In this document: positions 16,173 to 24,591 of the stretch, in pieces
Layout of the letters: every line of letters starts with the position of its first letter
Position numbering within the stretch: position 1 is the stretch's first letter
From: Brachybacterium sp. P6-10-X1
Lineage (GTDB): Bacteria; Actinomycetota; Actinomycetes; Actinomycetales; Dermabacteraceae
NCBI RefSeq assembly: GCF_001969445.1
Contig: NZ_CP017297.1
Span: forward strand, 3,906,001-3,970,000
Length of the DNA stretch: 64,000 bases
Reading direction: 5' to 3'
Position numbers and translations under genes: made by a program
The notes under the pieces: generated by a model
Told to the model about the DNA's origin: nothing
What the model saw: the letters and a program-made list of their open reading frames with translations, nothing else
The model's database searches: none

Positions 16173-17324
16173 TCAGAGGGTTCTCTGCCGGGCCGCGACG
16201 CGCTCCCGTGCCGCGGCGAACAGCGGATGGCTCGCGTCGAGGCCCGTGATCTCCTCCGTGGCGGCGTCGGCGTCCTGTCCGCGGAGGATCTCCTGCAGGC
16301 GGTCCGCCTCCTCGTCGCCGTCCGGGGTGAAGGCGAGCGCGGCCGCGAAGCAGGCCAGCAGGCCCTCACACCCCAGTCCGCGCTCGGCAAGTTCGGCGGC
16401 CGGGCCGATGATGCGGTCGTGGCGCGAGAGCTTGCGCAGCGGGGCCCGCCCCACACGCTCGACCGGATCGGGCAGCGCCTCGTTCGCGAAGCGGGCCAGG
16501 ACCTTCGTGCGGTAGGCGGCCATGTCGTCCGCGGTGAAGCCGTGCTTGGCGACCAGCAGCGCGGAGGTCTCACCGAGCACGGCCTCGACCTGCTGGGCGA
16601 CCGACGGATCGGCGATGGCCTCGGCGATCCTCGCGTGACCGGCCCTCCACCCGTGCCAGGCGGTGGTCGCGTGCCCGGTGTTGACGGTGAACAGCTTGCG
16701 CTCGATGTACGGACCGAGGTCGTCGACCCAGGTGATGCCCGGGACATCGGGTTCCTGACCGTCGAAGGGCCCGCGCTCGACCGCCCACTCGGAGAAGTCC
16801 TCGACCGTGACGTCGAGCCCGGCGTCCTCGGCCTGCACCGGCACGATCCGGTCGACGGCGGTGTTGGAGAACAGCGCCTTGTCCTCGAGATCGTCGCCGG
16901 AGTAGTTCGCGCGGATCTCCTGCTCCAGCAGGTCGGTCGCGTTGATCGCGTTCTCGCAGGCCATCACCGCCAGGCGGGGCGAGGTGGCCGGGCGGGCCGC
17001 GATCCCGGCGGCGATGTCCGGGGCGACGAAGCGCAGGATGTGCGCGCCCACCGCCGTGGTGACGACGTCCGCCTCGGCGATCTGCGCAGCCAGAACATCG
17101 GGGTCCTGCGACGAGTTGATGGCCGTGAAGCCGTCGACGACGGTGGTGGTGGGGTGCTGGCCGACGGTGCGGACCTGGTAGGAGTCCGCCTCCTGCAGTC
17201 GGGTGATCAGGGCGTCGGCGACGTCCGCGAACACCAGCTCGTAGCCGGCCTCGTGCAGCAGCAGGCCGATGAAGCCGCGGCCGATGTTCCCTGCGCCGAC
17301 GTGGACTGCCTTCATCGTCTTCAT
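16173..17324 (-). CDS. mtlD: Mannitol-1-phosphate 5-dehydrogenase
   Basis: A 383-residue NAD enzyme oxidising mannitol-1-phosphate to fructose-6-phosphate. It has the N-terminal VHVGAGNIGRGFIGLLL nucleotide loop, VMACENAINAT, the catalytic-region Lys in ERKLFTVNTGHATTAW, and a C-terminal helical domain. Three in-frame starts are created by a 9-bp repeat (GTG/ATG-AAGACG then ATGAAGGCA). The ATG at 17324 has AAGGAG 8 bp upstream and is preferred. The GTG at 17333 overlaps both the ribosome-binding site and the mtlA stop. It is the second gene of the mtlA-mtlD-ptsH unit. Confidence 0.93.
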   Translation of the reverse strand: MKTMKAVHVGAGNIGRGFIGLLLHEAGYELVFADVADALITRLQEADSYQVRTVGQHPTTTVVDGFTAINSSQDPDVLAAQIAEADVVTTAVGAHILRFVAPDIAAGIAARPATSPRLAVMACENAINATDLLEQEIRANYSGDDLEDKALFSNTAVDRIVPVQAEDAGLDVTVEDFSEWAVERGPFDGQEPDVPGITWVDDLGPYIERKLFTVNTGHATTAWHGWRAGHARIAEAIADPSVAQQVEAVLGETSALLVAKHGFTADDMAAYRTKVLARFANEALPDPVERVGRAPLRKLSRHDRIIGPAAELAERGLGCEGLLACFAAALAFTPDGDEEADRLQEILRGQDADAATEEITGLDASHPLFAAARERVAARQRTL

Positions 17325-17329
17325 CGTCT

Positions 17330-19462
17330 TCACTCCTTCTCGTCGCCGAGGATCGCGCGGATCTCCTCGGCCGTGGTGGCCTGCTCCAGGCGTTCGACCT
17401 GGGCGGGGTCGGAGAAGGTCATGGCGACCTTCTGCAGCAGCTCGAGATGCTCGTTGCCGACCCCGGCGATGCCGATGACGAACGTCGTGGAGTTGCCGTT
17501 CCAGTCGATGCCGTCCGGGTAGCGCACGAACGACATCGCCGAGCGCGTGATCGAGGACTTGGCGTCGTTGGTGCCGTGGGGGATCGCCAGCGAGTTGCCC
17601 ATGAACGTCGAGACCGTGGCCTCGCGGTCGTGCATGGCGGTCACGTAGCCCTGGTCGACGGCGCCCGCGGCGACCAGCAGGGCCCCGGCCTCGTCGATCC
17701 CGGAGGCCGAATCGGTGGCGCTGCCGGACAGGACGATGCTGTCCGAGGCCAGGATCTCCGGGGAGTCGTCCTTCGCGGCGTCGGCGTCCGCGGCGCGGCG
17801 GCCATGGCCCGTGCGGGCAGCGGCCGACGCAGCGCCCGCTCCGGCGGCGGGCTCGGACCCGGGCGCCTCGCTCGTCGCCTCGGCCTCGGGCTCTGCGGCC
17901 GCGTCGGGATCGTTGCGCTGCTGGACCAGCTCGACCACCTCGTCGTAGCGCGGCGAGTTCATGAACTGGTCGACGCTGACGTGCACGGCGGAACCGGTGC
18001 GCTGCTGGGCGCGGTCGGTGAGCTCCTTCTGGGTGACCACCACGTCCCATTCGTCGGACAGGCTCGAGATTGCCTTGTTGGTGACCTCGACGTCGTCGAA
18101 CCCGGCGGCGCGGACCTTCTTGCGCAGCACCGTCGCGCCCATGGCGGAGGAGCCCATGCCGGCGTCGCAGGCGAAGACGATCCTCTCGATGCGGCCGGAG
18201 TGCCCGGAGGCGTCGGCCGTCGCAGCGGCTCCCGCACCTGCCGCCCCCGCGCCGGTCAGGGCGCCGGCGACCGAGGACTTCTTGCCCTTCATCTGCTCCA
18301 TCTTGGCGGTGGCCGCGCCGATGTCGCCGTCGTCCTGCGTGCCGATCCGCAGGAGCAGCGCCGAGAGCAGGAAGCTCACCACGGCGGCCCCGGCGATCGC
18401 GAGGGCGATGCCCAGGTAGGAGTCGCGCGCGGCGACGCCGAAGATCATGAACACCGAGCCGGGAGAGGCCGGGGCGACCAGACCGGTCCCGAAGAGCATG
18501 TTGATCAGGACTCCGGTCATGCCGCCGCCGATCGCGGCGATGATGAGGACCGGCTTCATGAGCACGTAGGGGAAGTAGATCTCGTGGATGCCGCCGAAGA
18601 ACTGGATGACCGCGGCACCCGGGGCGGAGGCTCTCGCCGCCCCGCGGCCGAAGACGGTGAACGCCAGCAGGATGCCCACCCCGGGTCCGGGGTTCGACTC
18701 GAGCAGGAAGAGGATCGACTTCCCGTCCACCCCGGCCTGCTCCAGGCCCAACGGGGTGAGGACGCCGTGATTAATCGCGTTGTTGAGGAAGAAGATCTTG
18801 GCGGGCTCGATCAGCAGCGAGACCAGCGGTAGCACATGCGCGTTCACCAGCGCGCCCACACCGTTCGACAGTAGTGTCATCAGGCCGTTCACCAGCGGGG
18901 CGAGGCCGAAGAAGCCCGCCACCAGCAGTGCGAAGCCGATGATCCCGGCGGAGAACATGTTCACGAGCATCTCGAAACCGGCGGGGATGTGCTCCTGCCA
19001 GAGCCGGTCCAGCCGCTTCATGATCCAGGCCGCGAGCGGGGCCATGATCATCGCGCCGATGAACATGTGGACCTCGGGCAGAGCTTCGAAGGTGCCTTCG
19101 GTGTTGCCCGCAGCGATCCACTTCTCGAGTTCGGCGGCGTTCTCCTGGGCGATCAGCCAGTCCGAGCCGCCGATCACCCCCATGGTGGCGATGACGCCGA
19201 CCACTGCGCCGCGTGCCTCGTAGACCATGCGGCCACCGGTGTTGGCGATCAGCAGCGGCAGGAGGTAGTGGATCATCGGGTCGACGACGCTGGCCAGCGG
19301 CTCGTTGGGCGTCCACCCCTTGGGGATGACGAAAGCTGTCAGGATGCCCCAGGCGATCAGCGCCGGGATGTTCGGCATCACCATGTTGGACAGGGAAGTG
19401 CCGACCTTCTGCAGGACCACCCGCGGGCTGAAACCGCTTCGGGCCTCGGTCGTTGTGCTCAT
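17330..19462 (-). CDS. mtlA: PTS mannitol transporter EIICBA, single-chain fusion
   Basis: A 710-residue membrane protein that imports and phosphorylates mannitol. The EIIC membrane domain covers about 15-375 and includes GGIHEIYFPYV (291-301). An Ala/Gly linker (about 400-422) leads to EIIB with phosphocysteine 432 in FACDAGMGSSAMGA. A second linker, rich in Ala/Glu/Asp, at about 515-570 leads to EIIA with His629 in SLAIPHGTNDAKSSI. All three phosphate-relay parts are on one chain, as in E. coli MtlA. GAGGA precedes the ATG. The stop lies 6 bp before the preferred mtlD start. Confidence 0.95.
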   Translation of the reverse strand: MSTTTEARSGFSPRVVLQKVGTSLSNMVMPNIPALIAWGILTAFVIPKGWTPNEPLASVVDPMIHYLLPLLIANTGGRMVYEARGAVVGVIATMGVIGGSDWLIAQENAAELEKWIAAGNTEGTFEALPEVHMFIGAMIMAPLAAWIMKRLDRLWQEHIPAGFEMLVNMFSAGIIGFALLVAGFFGLAPLVNGLMTLLSNGVGALVNAHVLPLVSLLIEPAKIFFLNNAINHGVLTPLGLEQAGVDGKSILFLLESNPGPGVGILLAFTVFGRGAARASAPGAAVIQFFGGIHEIYFPYVLMKPVLIIAAIGGGMTGVLINMLFGTGLVAPASPGSVFMIFGVAARDSYLGIALAIAGAAVVSFLLSALLLRIGTQDDGDIGAATAKMEQMKGKKSSVAGALTGAGAAGAGAAATADASGHSGRIERIVFACDAGMGSSAMGATVLRKKVRAAGFDDVEVTNKAISSLSDEWDVVVTQKELTDRAQQRTGSAVHVSVDQFMNSPRYDEVVELVQQRNDPDAAAEPEAEATSEAPGSEPAAGAGAASAAARTGHGRRAADADAAKDDSPEILASDSIVLSGSATDSASGIDEAGALLVAAGAVDQGYVTAMHDREATVSTFMGNSLAIPHGTNDAKSSITRSAMSFVRYPDGIDWNGNSTTFVIGIAGVGNEHLELLQKVAMTFSDPAQVERLEQATTAEEIRAILGDEKE

Positions 19463-19595
19463 GAGACGTCCTCGGTGACATCCGGGGACCCGCGAGCCCC
19501 CGTGGGCGACGCCGCGCGCCGGGCGACGCGCAGCGGCCGTGCGGGGCCGTCCCCGGGCGTGCGTCAGAGGAGCTGCTCCGTCGGCGTTGGGCAGT

Positions 19596-20327
19596 CTAGC
19601 CGCGAGCGGCCCGCCAGCGGCGCAGCGAGAGCACGGTCAGCACGATGACCACCAGCCAGGAGAGGCCGACCGCGATGCCGTTGAGCATCGTCGGGGAGGC
19701 GATGAACGCCCCGATCGAGATCAGGGAGACCTGCCCGGGCAGCGCGGACAGACTGGTGGCGACCAGGAATTCCCGCTGGGTGACCCCGAGCGCCCCGCTG
19801 CCGTAGTTCACGGGCCAGTAGGGGATGCCCGGCATCAGGCGCAGCGTGCACACCGCGTAGAAGCCGCCCTCTTCCAGATGCTCCTCGACCATGTCGGCGT
19901 GGGAGCCCAGCGATCGCATCACCGTGTCCCGGCCCAGTCCCCGCGCGATGCCGTAGCCGCCCCAGCAGCCCAGCACCACGCCGATCATCGACAGCACCGT
20001 GCCGAGGGGCAGCCCGAAGAGCATCCCGGCCGTGACCGACATGATCGTCACCGGGATCGGGGTCACCGCGACGACGGCGTACAGCCCGATGAAGGCCAGC
20101 GGACCCCAGGCGCCGAGGTCCGCGATGTCCGCCTGCAGCTGGTCCAGCGAGGGCAGTCGCACGTTCAGCGCCAGCCAGATCATGATCAGGACCACCGCCA
20201 CCAGGACGACGTTGCGCAGCACCGAGCCCCAGGGCACGCCTCCGCGTCCGCGGCTGCGACCGGGGCCAGGGCGGTCAGGCGTGACGGAGCCCGGGGAAGC
20301 GGCAGCGTGCTCGGGGTGATCGGGCAT
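19596..20327 (-). CDS. VTT-domain (TVP38/TMEM64, DedA-like) membrane protein
   Basis: A 243-residue integral membrane protein. After a Pro/Arg-rich cytoplasmic N-terminus (about 1-33) it has five or six hydrophobic segments. The VTT core is at about 78-195: GLYAVVAVTPIPVTIMSVTAG, LFGLPLGTVLS, and the re-entrant-loop hallmark TLRLMPGIPYWPVNYGSGAL. Relatives act in lipid scrambling or membrane homeostasis in other organisms; here the substrate is unknown. It is a single gene between mtlA and a gap without recognised genes. Confidence 0.8.
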   Translation of the reverse strand: MPDHPEHAAASPGSVTPDRPGPGRSRGRGGVPWGSVLRNVVLVAVVLIMIWLALNVRLPSLDQLQADIADLGAWGPLAFIGLYAVVAVTPIPVTIMSVTAGMLFGLPLGTVLSMIGVVLGCWGGYGIARGLGRDTVMRSLGSHADMVEEHLEEGGFYAVCTLRLMPGIPYWPVNYGSGALGVTQREFLVATSLSALPGQVSLISIGAFIASPTMLNGIAVGLSWLVVIVLTVLSLRRWRAARG

Positions 20328-20585
20328 CTGGCGATCCTACGGGCGCGCAGGGCGGTCCGGCCCACTCCGGCGGGGGAGCGGGCTGATCCTCGGGCCGACC
20401 TGCCCCTCCGAGACGCTGGCCGGGCATGTCCGCCTTCCCCACCAGCCGTGGGCGGCCGTGAGGCGGTCGTGCCCACGATCACCGGGCGCGACTGGTCACG
20501 GCGACCGCCCAGCTGCGGCTCGATCCCACCGACCCCTTCCCGGCCGGCTTCACGCTCTGAGCCGGCGGCCGTCGGGCCGTCTGGC
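20328..20585. other. Gap without recognised gene
   Basis: About 260 bp between two minus-strand genes. On the plus strand a short frame ends with TATAQLRLDPTDPFPAGFTL and a TGA at about 20560. It looks coding-like but has no recognisable start or family. It may be the relic of a lost gene. A GTGGGC/GCCCAC inverted pair lies near 20450-20475. Confidence 0.35.
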
Positions 20586-21416
20586 TCAGCGCTCGGTCGG
20601 CTCGACCCGTCGTTCGCCGGCGCGCACCGCACGGGGCAGATGGTTTCCCTCGGGCGACCTGGGGCAGGTGCCCCAGACGCTGAAGGCGGACGGGAAGTTC
20701 AGCGCGTAGTTCAGATCCACGCGCACGGCGTCGCCGTCGAGCTGAGCGGTCACCTGGCGCCAGTCGGCGCTCTCGGTCCCGGAGGTCACATCGGTGAAGA
20801 CGATGCTCGACTCGCCGGTCAGCAGCAGCTCGACAGGTCCGCGCGACGTGTCGAGGGTGGCGACGCCGGGGGAGGGGAGCTCCTGGGTGAGCCACGGGAG
20901 CGCGGAGCCGACGGTCACCGTGGTGGGCTCCCGGCGCCAGGTTCCGGTCAGCACGGCCTCAGGGTTGTAGGGGAACGTCGGAACGCCGTCGAAGGCGGCC
21001 CGCCGCGGGGCCGCTGGATCGAGCAGCCGCAGGCCGATGCGTCCTCCGCGGCGGATCACGTCGATCTGCACGTCGTCGCCGAAGCGGGCCAGGCGCACGT
21101 CGCCGGTGCCGGTCACGGTCGCCGTCGTGCGCTCGCCGCGGGTCCGCACGTCCACCTCGTCGGCGGCGGCGAGCAGGGTCGGCTCCGTGTCCTCGAATGC
21201 TGCGTCCTCGAATTCTGCGACGAGACGCCCCTCGACGACCTCCCAGCTGCCGGGGATCCCGTCGAGACGCTGCGGGCCGGCCGACGGATCGATCCAGTGC
21301 AATCCCACCTGCGCCAGGATGCCGTGCGGGTCGGCCAGGGACTCGTCCCGGTTGCGGCGGAAGGTCCGCCAGATGGATTCGTCGGTGCTGCCCGGGGTGT
21401 TCTCGGTGGTGCTCAT
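20586..21416 (-). CDS. DUF1684 family protein
   Basis: A 276-residue soluble protein. DUF1684 hallmarks are WRTFRRNRDESLADPHGILAQ (N-terminus), GLHWID, a middle FPYNPEAVLTG strand and the C-terminal LNYALNFPSAFSVWGTCPRSP, close to the NFAYNPYCAY-PxSPxxN motif of the family. The final part runs SPEGNHLPRAVRAGER. The function of the family is unknown. The start MSTTENTPG has GAGG 7-8 bp upstream; a longer frame exists but lacks a signal. The gene is monocistronic and separated from the monooxygenase gene by about 145 bp. Confidence 0.8.
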   Translation of the reverse strand: MSTTENTPGSTDESIWRTFRRNRDESLADPHGILAQVGLHWIDPSAGPQRLDGIPGSWEVVEGRLVAEFEDAAFEDTEPTLLAAADEVDVRTRGERTTATVTGTGDVRLARFGDDVQIDVIRRGGRIGLRLLDPAAPRRAAFDGVPTFPYNPEAVLTGTWRREPTTVTVGSALPWLTQELPSPGVATLDTSRGPVELLLTGESSIVFTDVTSGTESADWRQVTAQLDGDAVRVDLNYALNFPSAFSVWGTCPRSPEGNHLPRAVRAGERRVEPTER

Positions 21417-21561
21417 CGGATGCCTCCTCGATCGGGGTGGTCGCCTCGAGTCTGCTCTCCGAGGGCCTGGTCGCGCGGGCACCGCCATCTGCCGTCACCG
21501 CAGACGACGACAGCGCCCGACGGGAACGTCCCGTCGGGCGCCGTGGCGTCGGTTCGTGGGC

Positions 21562-21873
21562 TCAGACCGCGCCCTGCTCCGCGGAGCCGACGGGGATCGG
21601 GGTCATGCGCGTGACCAGGCCGGGCTTCTCGACGAGATCGGCGACGTCGGCGCGCAGGATCTTCACCTGATCGCTGTCGCCGTGCACGTCGAGATCCTCC
21701 ACGCTCGACCACTTCTCGATCATCGTGATGGTGCCGTCCTCGGCATCGTGGATGGAGTACAGCTCGCATCCCTTCTCGCTCTGGACGGCCTCGATGCCGC
21801 GGCGCATCGCCTCGGCGAGCTCCTGCTTCTTGCCGGGCTTGGGGTAGAACACGGCGGTGACGACGACGGTCAT
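21562..21873 (-). CDS. Antibiotic biosynthesis monooxygenase (ABM)-fold protein
   Basis: A 103-residue ferredoxin-like alpha/beta protein: VVVTAVFYPKPGKKQELAEAM, then GIEAVQSEKGCELYSIHDAEDGTITMIEKWSSVEDLDVHGDSDQV. This is the YgiN/ABM dimeric barrel layout, with the conserved EKW. Such proteins oxidise quinols or act on small phenolics, but many have no assigned substrate. The start was set at MTVVVTA with a GGAG upstream; the longer frame adds an unstructured stretch. No operon partner is obvious, although the SDR gene downstream of 21965 is on the same strand. Confidence 0.8.
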   Translation of the reverse strand: MTVVVTAVFYPKPGKKQELAEAMRRGIEAVQSEKGCELYSIHDAEDGTITMIEKWSSVEDLDVHGDSDQVKILRADVADLVEKPGLVTRMTPIPVGSAEQGAV

Positions 21874-21964
21874 GGGATCTCCTCGGGGTGGTGCGTTCCG
21901 GTGCGTCCCCATCCTGCCTTCCCGCGAGGGCCGACTCCATCCCGTCCCACGGGCGGGCTGCTCC

Positions 21965-22813
21965 TCAGCGGAGGCCCACCAGCTCGGCGCTGCGAAGCCA
22001 TAGGGCCTCGGCGAGCTCGAGGTCGTCGGCCTGGGGGTGGACCTTCGCGGCGGGTCGGTCCTGGTCGTAGTAGCGGCCGGAGGTCCAGGTCGATCCGGGG
22101 GTGCCGGTCAGGAACCAGGCGAGGATCGCGCCGCCGGCCTCCGGGCTGCTCATCGGCACGAGGCGGCTGAGCGCCGATTGGTAGATCCAGCGCATTCCGC
22201 TCGCGGAGCCGGTGCCGAAGCTCGTGCGCACGATCCCGGGGTGGAAGGCCGCCGAGGAGATCCCCTCGGCATGGAACTTCGCGTGCAGGCTGCGGGTGAC
22301 CAGGATGTTCGCGAGCTTCGCGTCGCCATAGGCTTTGCGCGCGCTATAGTGGCGCGCGTTGTCCAGGTCCTCGAGGTCGAGATGCCCGAACAGCCGGTGC
22401 CCGATGCTCGAGGTGGCGATCACCGAGGCGCCTCCCGGGAGCAGCCGGGGCAGCAGCAGATTGGTCAGCAGGAACGGGGCGAGATGGTTGACCTGGAAGG
22501 TCTTCTCGAAGCCGTCGACCGTCGGGGCCCGCTCGCCGAAGACCCCTCCCGCATTGTTGGCCAGCGCATCGATGCCGTCCTCGGCGGTCGCCTCGGAGAG
22601 GTCGTCGGCCAGGCGGCGGACGTCGCGCAGGCGGGCGAAGTCGGCGACGAAGTGCTCGGCGCCCACCTCCCGCGCGACGGCGGCGGTCTTCTCGGGGGAG
22701 CGGCCGACGAGGAGCAGGCGGTGGCCCGGGCCGGCCAGCTGTCGTGCGGCGGCGGCACCGATGCCGTCGGAGGCGCCGGTGATGACGATCGTCCTGGTCT
22801 CCAGTGCTCTCAC
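21965..22813 (-). CDS. Short-chain dehydrogenase/reductase
   Basis: A 282-residue NADP-type SDR starting at GTG. The nucleotide loop is IVITGASDGIGAAAARQL, then the LANNAGGVFGE strand, FQVNHLAPFLLTNLLLP, SSIGHRL, the catalytic YGDAKLANILVTRSL (Tyr-x-x-x-Lys) and FHPGIVRTSFG. It resembles retinol-dehydrogenase-like SDRs. It is a complete relative of the broken SDR at 12629-13284 but is not obviously its parent. The substrate is unknown. It lies 93 bp downstream of the sugar porter gene on the same strand, which may place both in one transcript. Confidence 0.85.
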   Translation of the reverse strand: MRALETRTIVITGASDGIGAAAARQLAGPGHRLLLVGRSPEKTAAVAREVGAEHFVADFARLRDVRRLADDLSEATAEDGIDALANNAGGVFGERAPTVDGFEKTFQVNHLAPFLLTNLLLPRLLPGGASVIATSSIGHRLFGHLDLEDLDNARHYSARKAYGDAKLANILVTRSLHAKFHAEGISSAAFHPGIVRTSFGTGSASGMRWIYQSALSRLVPMSSPEAGGAILAWFLTGTPGSTWTSGRYYDQDRPAAKVHPQADDLELAEALWLRSAELVGLR

Positions 22814-22906
22814 TCCGTCGATCGGGCGGTGTCCCCCGGGTGTTCCAGGAACTCGGCCAGCAGCGCGCTCTGGTGAGGACGCGGCGGATCCTCGGGGCGT
22901 GAAGGG

Positions 22907-24496
22907 TCAGCGCAGCGCCGCCGGCGGGGCCGACGGCCGGGAGGGATCCTCGCGGTTGACGGGCCCTTCGAACAGCTCGATCGTCTCGTCGGCCGCCTTC
23001 CCGTTCGTCTCCGGCAGGAAGCGGTGCACGAACACGGCGCCGCACAGGCACAGCACCGCGAAGATGATCATCACCCAGGAGAGCCCGAGCCCGGCCTGCA
23101 GCACGGGGAACAGCAGCACCAGCAGGTAGTTCGACAGCCAGTTCACCGCGGCGGCGATCGCTGCGGCACGGCCGCGCACGGCCGTCGGGAAGATCTCCCC
23201 TTGGATCAGCCAGCCGGTGCCCCCGACGCCGATCGCGAAGGATGAGATGAACAGGGCGAAGGTGACCATGAGGACCACCAGCTGCGCCGTCCCGGTCAGC
23301 GTCGCATTGCCGATCGCGCCCAGGACCAAGAACACGAGCATGCAGCTGAACCCGCCGATCGCGAGCTTGCGGCGGCCGAAGATGTCGATGTAGCGGAAGG
23401 CGAAGTACGTCGCCACCACGTTGACGATCGCCAGCACGCCGGCGGCCATCACCCCCGCGATCTCCGCGTCGACGGGGTCGCCGCCTTCGGTGCCGAAGTA
23501 CGGGCCCAGCAGCTCCGGCCCGTAGTAGAACGCGACGTTGATGCCGGTGATCTGCTGGAAGACGAAGAACACGCACACCACCACCAGGGCGCGTCGCACC
23601 GCCGGCGTCCACAGCGTGGTGTTCGCCAGCTTCCGCGCGCGCTCCTGGACCGCCCGGGCCTCGGCCCGCACCTGCTCGGCGGTGACCTGGATGTCGAGCT
23701 TGCCCATCGCGATCCGCACGTCCTCCTCGCGTCCGCGCTCCAGCAGCCAGCGCGGCGATTCCGGCATCCGCGCGCGCAGCAGCAGGGAGATGATCGCGGG
23801 GATGAAGCCGACGCCCAGCATGATCCGCCAGTCGATCGTGGTCGCCGCGTCGGGGAAGGCCTTCAGCAGCACCACGGCGACGACGTAGGCGCCGAGGATG
23901 CCGATCGTGATCATCCACTGCTGGAGGATCGCCAGCCCGCCGCGGCGCTTCTTGGGCGCGAACTCCGCGATGTAGGCGGTGGCGATCGCCGAGTCGGCAC
24001 CGATCGCCAGCCCGATGATGATGCGGCCGATGATCAGCGTGATCGCCTCCGGGGCGAGCGCCGAGATGAGCGAGCCGACGGCGAACAGCCCCGAGTCGAC
24101 CAGCAGCAGGGACTTGCGGCCGAAGCGGTCGGTCAGCGGCCCGGCGAGCAGGGCGCCGGCGAAGGAGCCGAGCGAGGCGCCGGCGACGGTGATGCCGGTG
24201 CCCCAGGCGCCGAGGTCGAAGGGCAGGAACACCAGCGCCGAGCCGATGTTCGAGGAGTCGAAGCCGAACAGGAACCCGCCGATGGTGGCGAGGAGGGCGA
24301 GGTAGATGTAGAGGCCGCGCACATCTCGGTTGTCGAGTGCGGCCAGGACGCCGCCGTCCGGCGGACTGCCGTCCTCCGCCGGGACGGCTCCGCCCGGTGG
24401 ACCCGGTGGAGTGGCCTCGCTGCTCGAGGGGGAGTCGGTGCGACCGGAGGAGGTGTCGCCGACCTGTTCTGGTTCGTTCTCCGGTGAATTCGACAC
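22907..24496 (-). CDS. MFS sugar porter
   Basis: A 529-residue transporter of the MFS sugar porter family with 12 predicted helices. Residues 1 to about 58 are an acidic, Pro/Ser-rich cytoplasmic tail. Family signatures are GGFLFGFDSSNIGSAL in helix 1, LTDRFGRKSLLL between helices 2 and 3, ESPRWLLERGREED at the central loop, the QQITGINVAFYYGPELL segment of helix 7, FGRRKLAIGG, and FLPETNGKAADE at the end. It probably works as a sugar/H+ symporter; the sugar is unknown. The protein starts at GTG. No sugar kinase or regulator is adjacent. Confidence 0.88.
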   Translation of the reverse strand: MSNSPENEPEQVGDTSSGRTDSPSSSEATPPGPPGGAVPAEDGSPPDGGVLAALDNRDVRGLYIYLALLATIGGFLFGFDSSNIGSALVFLPFDLGAWGTGITVAGASLGSFAGALLAGPLTDRFGRKSLLLVDSGLFAVGSLISALAPEAITLIIGRIIIGLAIGADSAIATAYIAEFAPKKRRGGLAILQQWMITIGILGAYVVAVVLLKAFPDAATTIDWRIMLGVGFIPAIISLLLRARMPESPRWLLERGREEDVRIAMGKLDIQVTAEQVRAEARAVQERARKLANTTLWTPAVRRALVVVCVFFVFQQITGINVAFYYGPELLGPYFGTEGGDPVDAEIAGVMAAGVLAIVNVVATYFAFRYIDIFGRRKLAIGGFSCMLVFLVLGAIGNATLTGTAQLVVLMVTFALFISSFAIGVGGTGWLIQGEIFPTAVRGRAAAIAAAVNWLSNYLLVLLFPVLQAGLGLSWVMIIFAVLCLCGAVFVHRFLPETNGKAADETIELFEGPVNREDPSRPSAPPAALR

Positions 24497-24546
24497 GACG
24501 GGAGAGTAGGACCACCGGGAAGGACCGTCAATGGGCGCAGCGGAAC

Positions 24547-24591
24547 TCAGGGACGGATGCGCAGGTGGGAGCGCAGGTACCGTCCGGTCAT
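24547..24591 (-). pseudogene. Copied C-terminal scrap of a UvrA-like gene
   Basis: A 14-codon frame, MTGRYLRSHLRIRP, starts within the SsuD-like stop (ATGA overlap). The 30 bp at 24562-24591 match 27 of 30 positions with 25857-25886, the extreme 3' end of the UvrA-like gene downstream (VTGRYLRAHLG). The rest of a UvrA gene is absent, so this is best read as a leftover from duplication, gene loss or recombination. It is unlikely to be a real small protein. Confidence 0.6.

Noticed and set aside
22335-22360. GCGCGC-TATAGT-GCGCGC inverted repeat
   Set aside because: It lies inside the SDR coding sequence in a well-conserved stretch and is explained by codon use.
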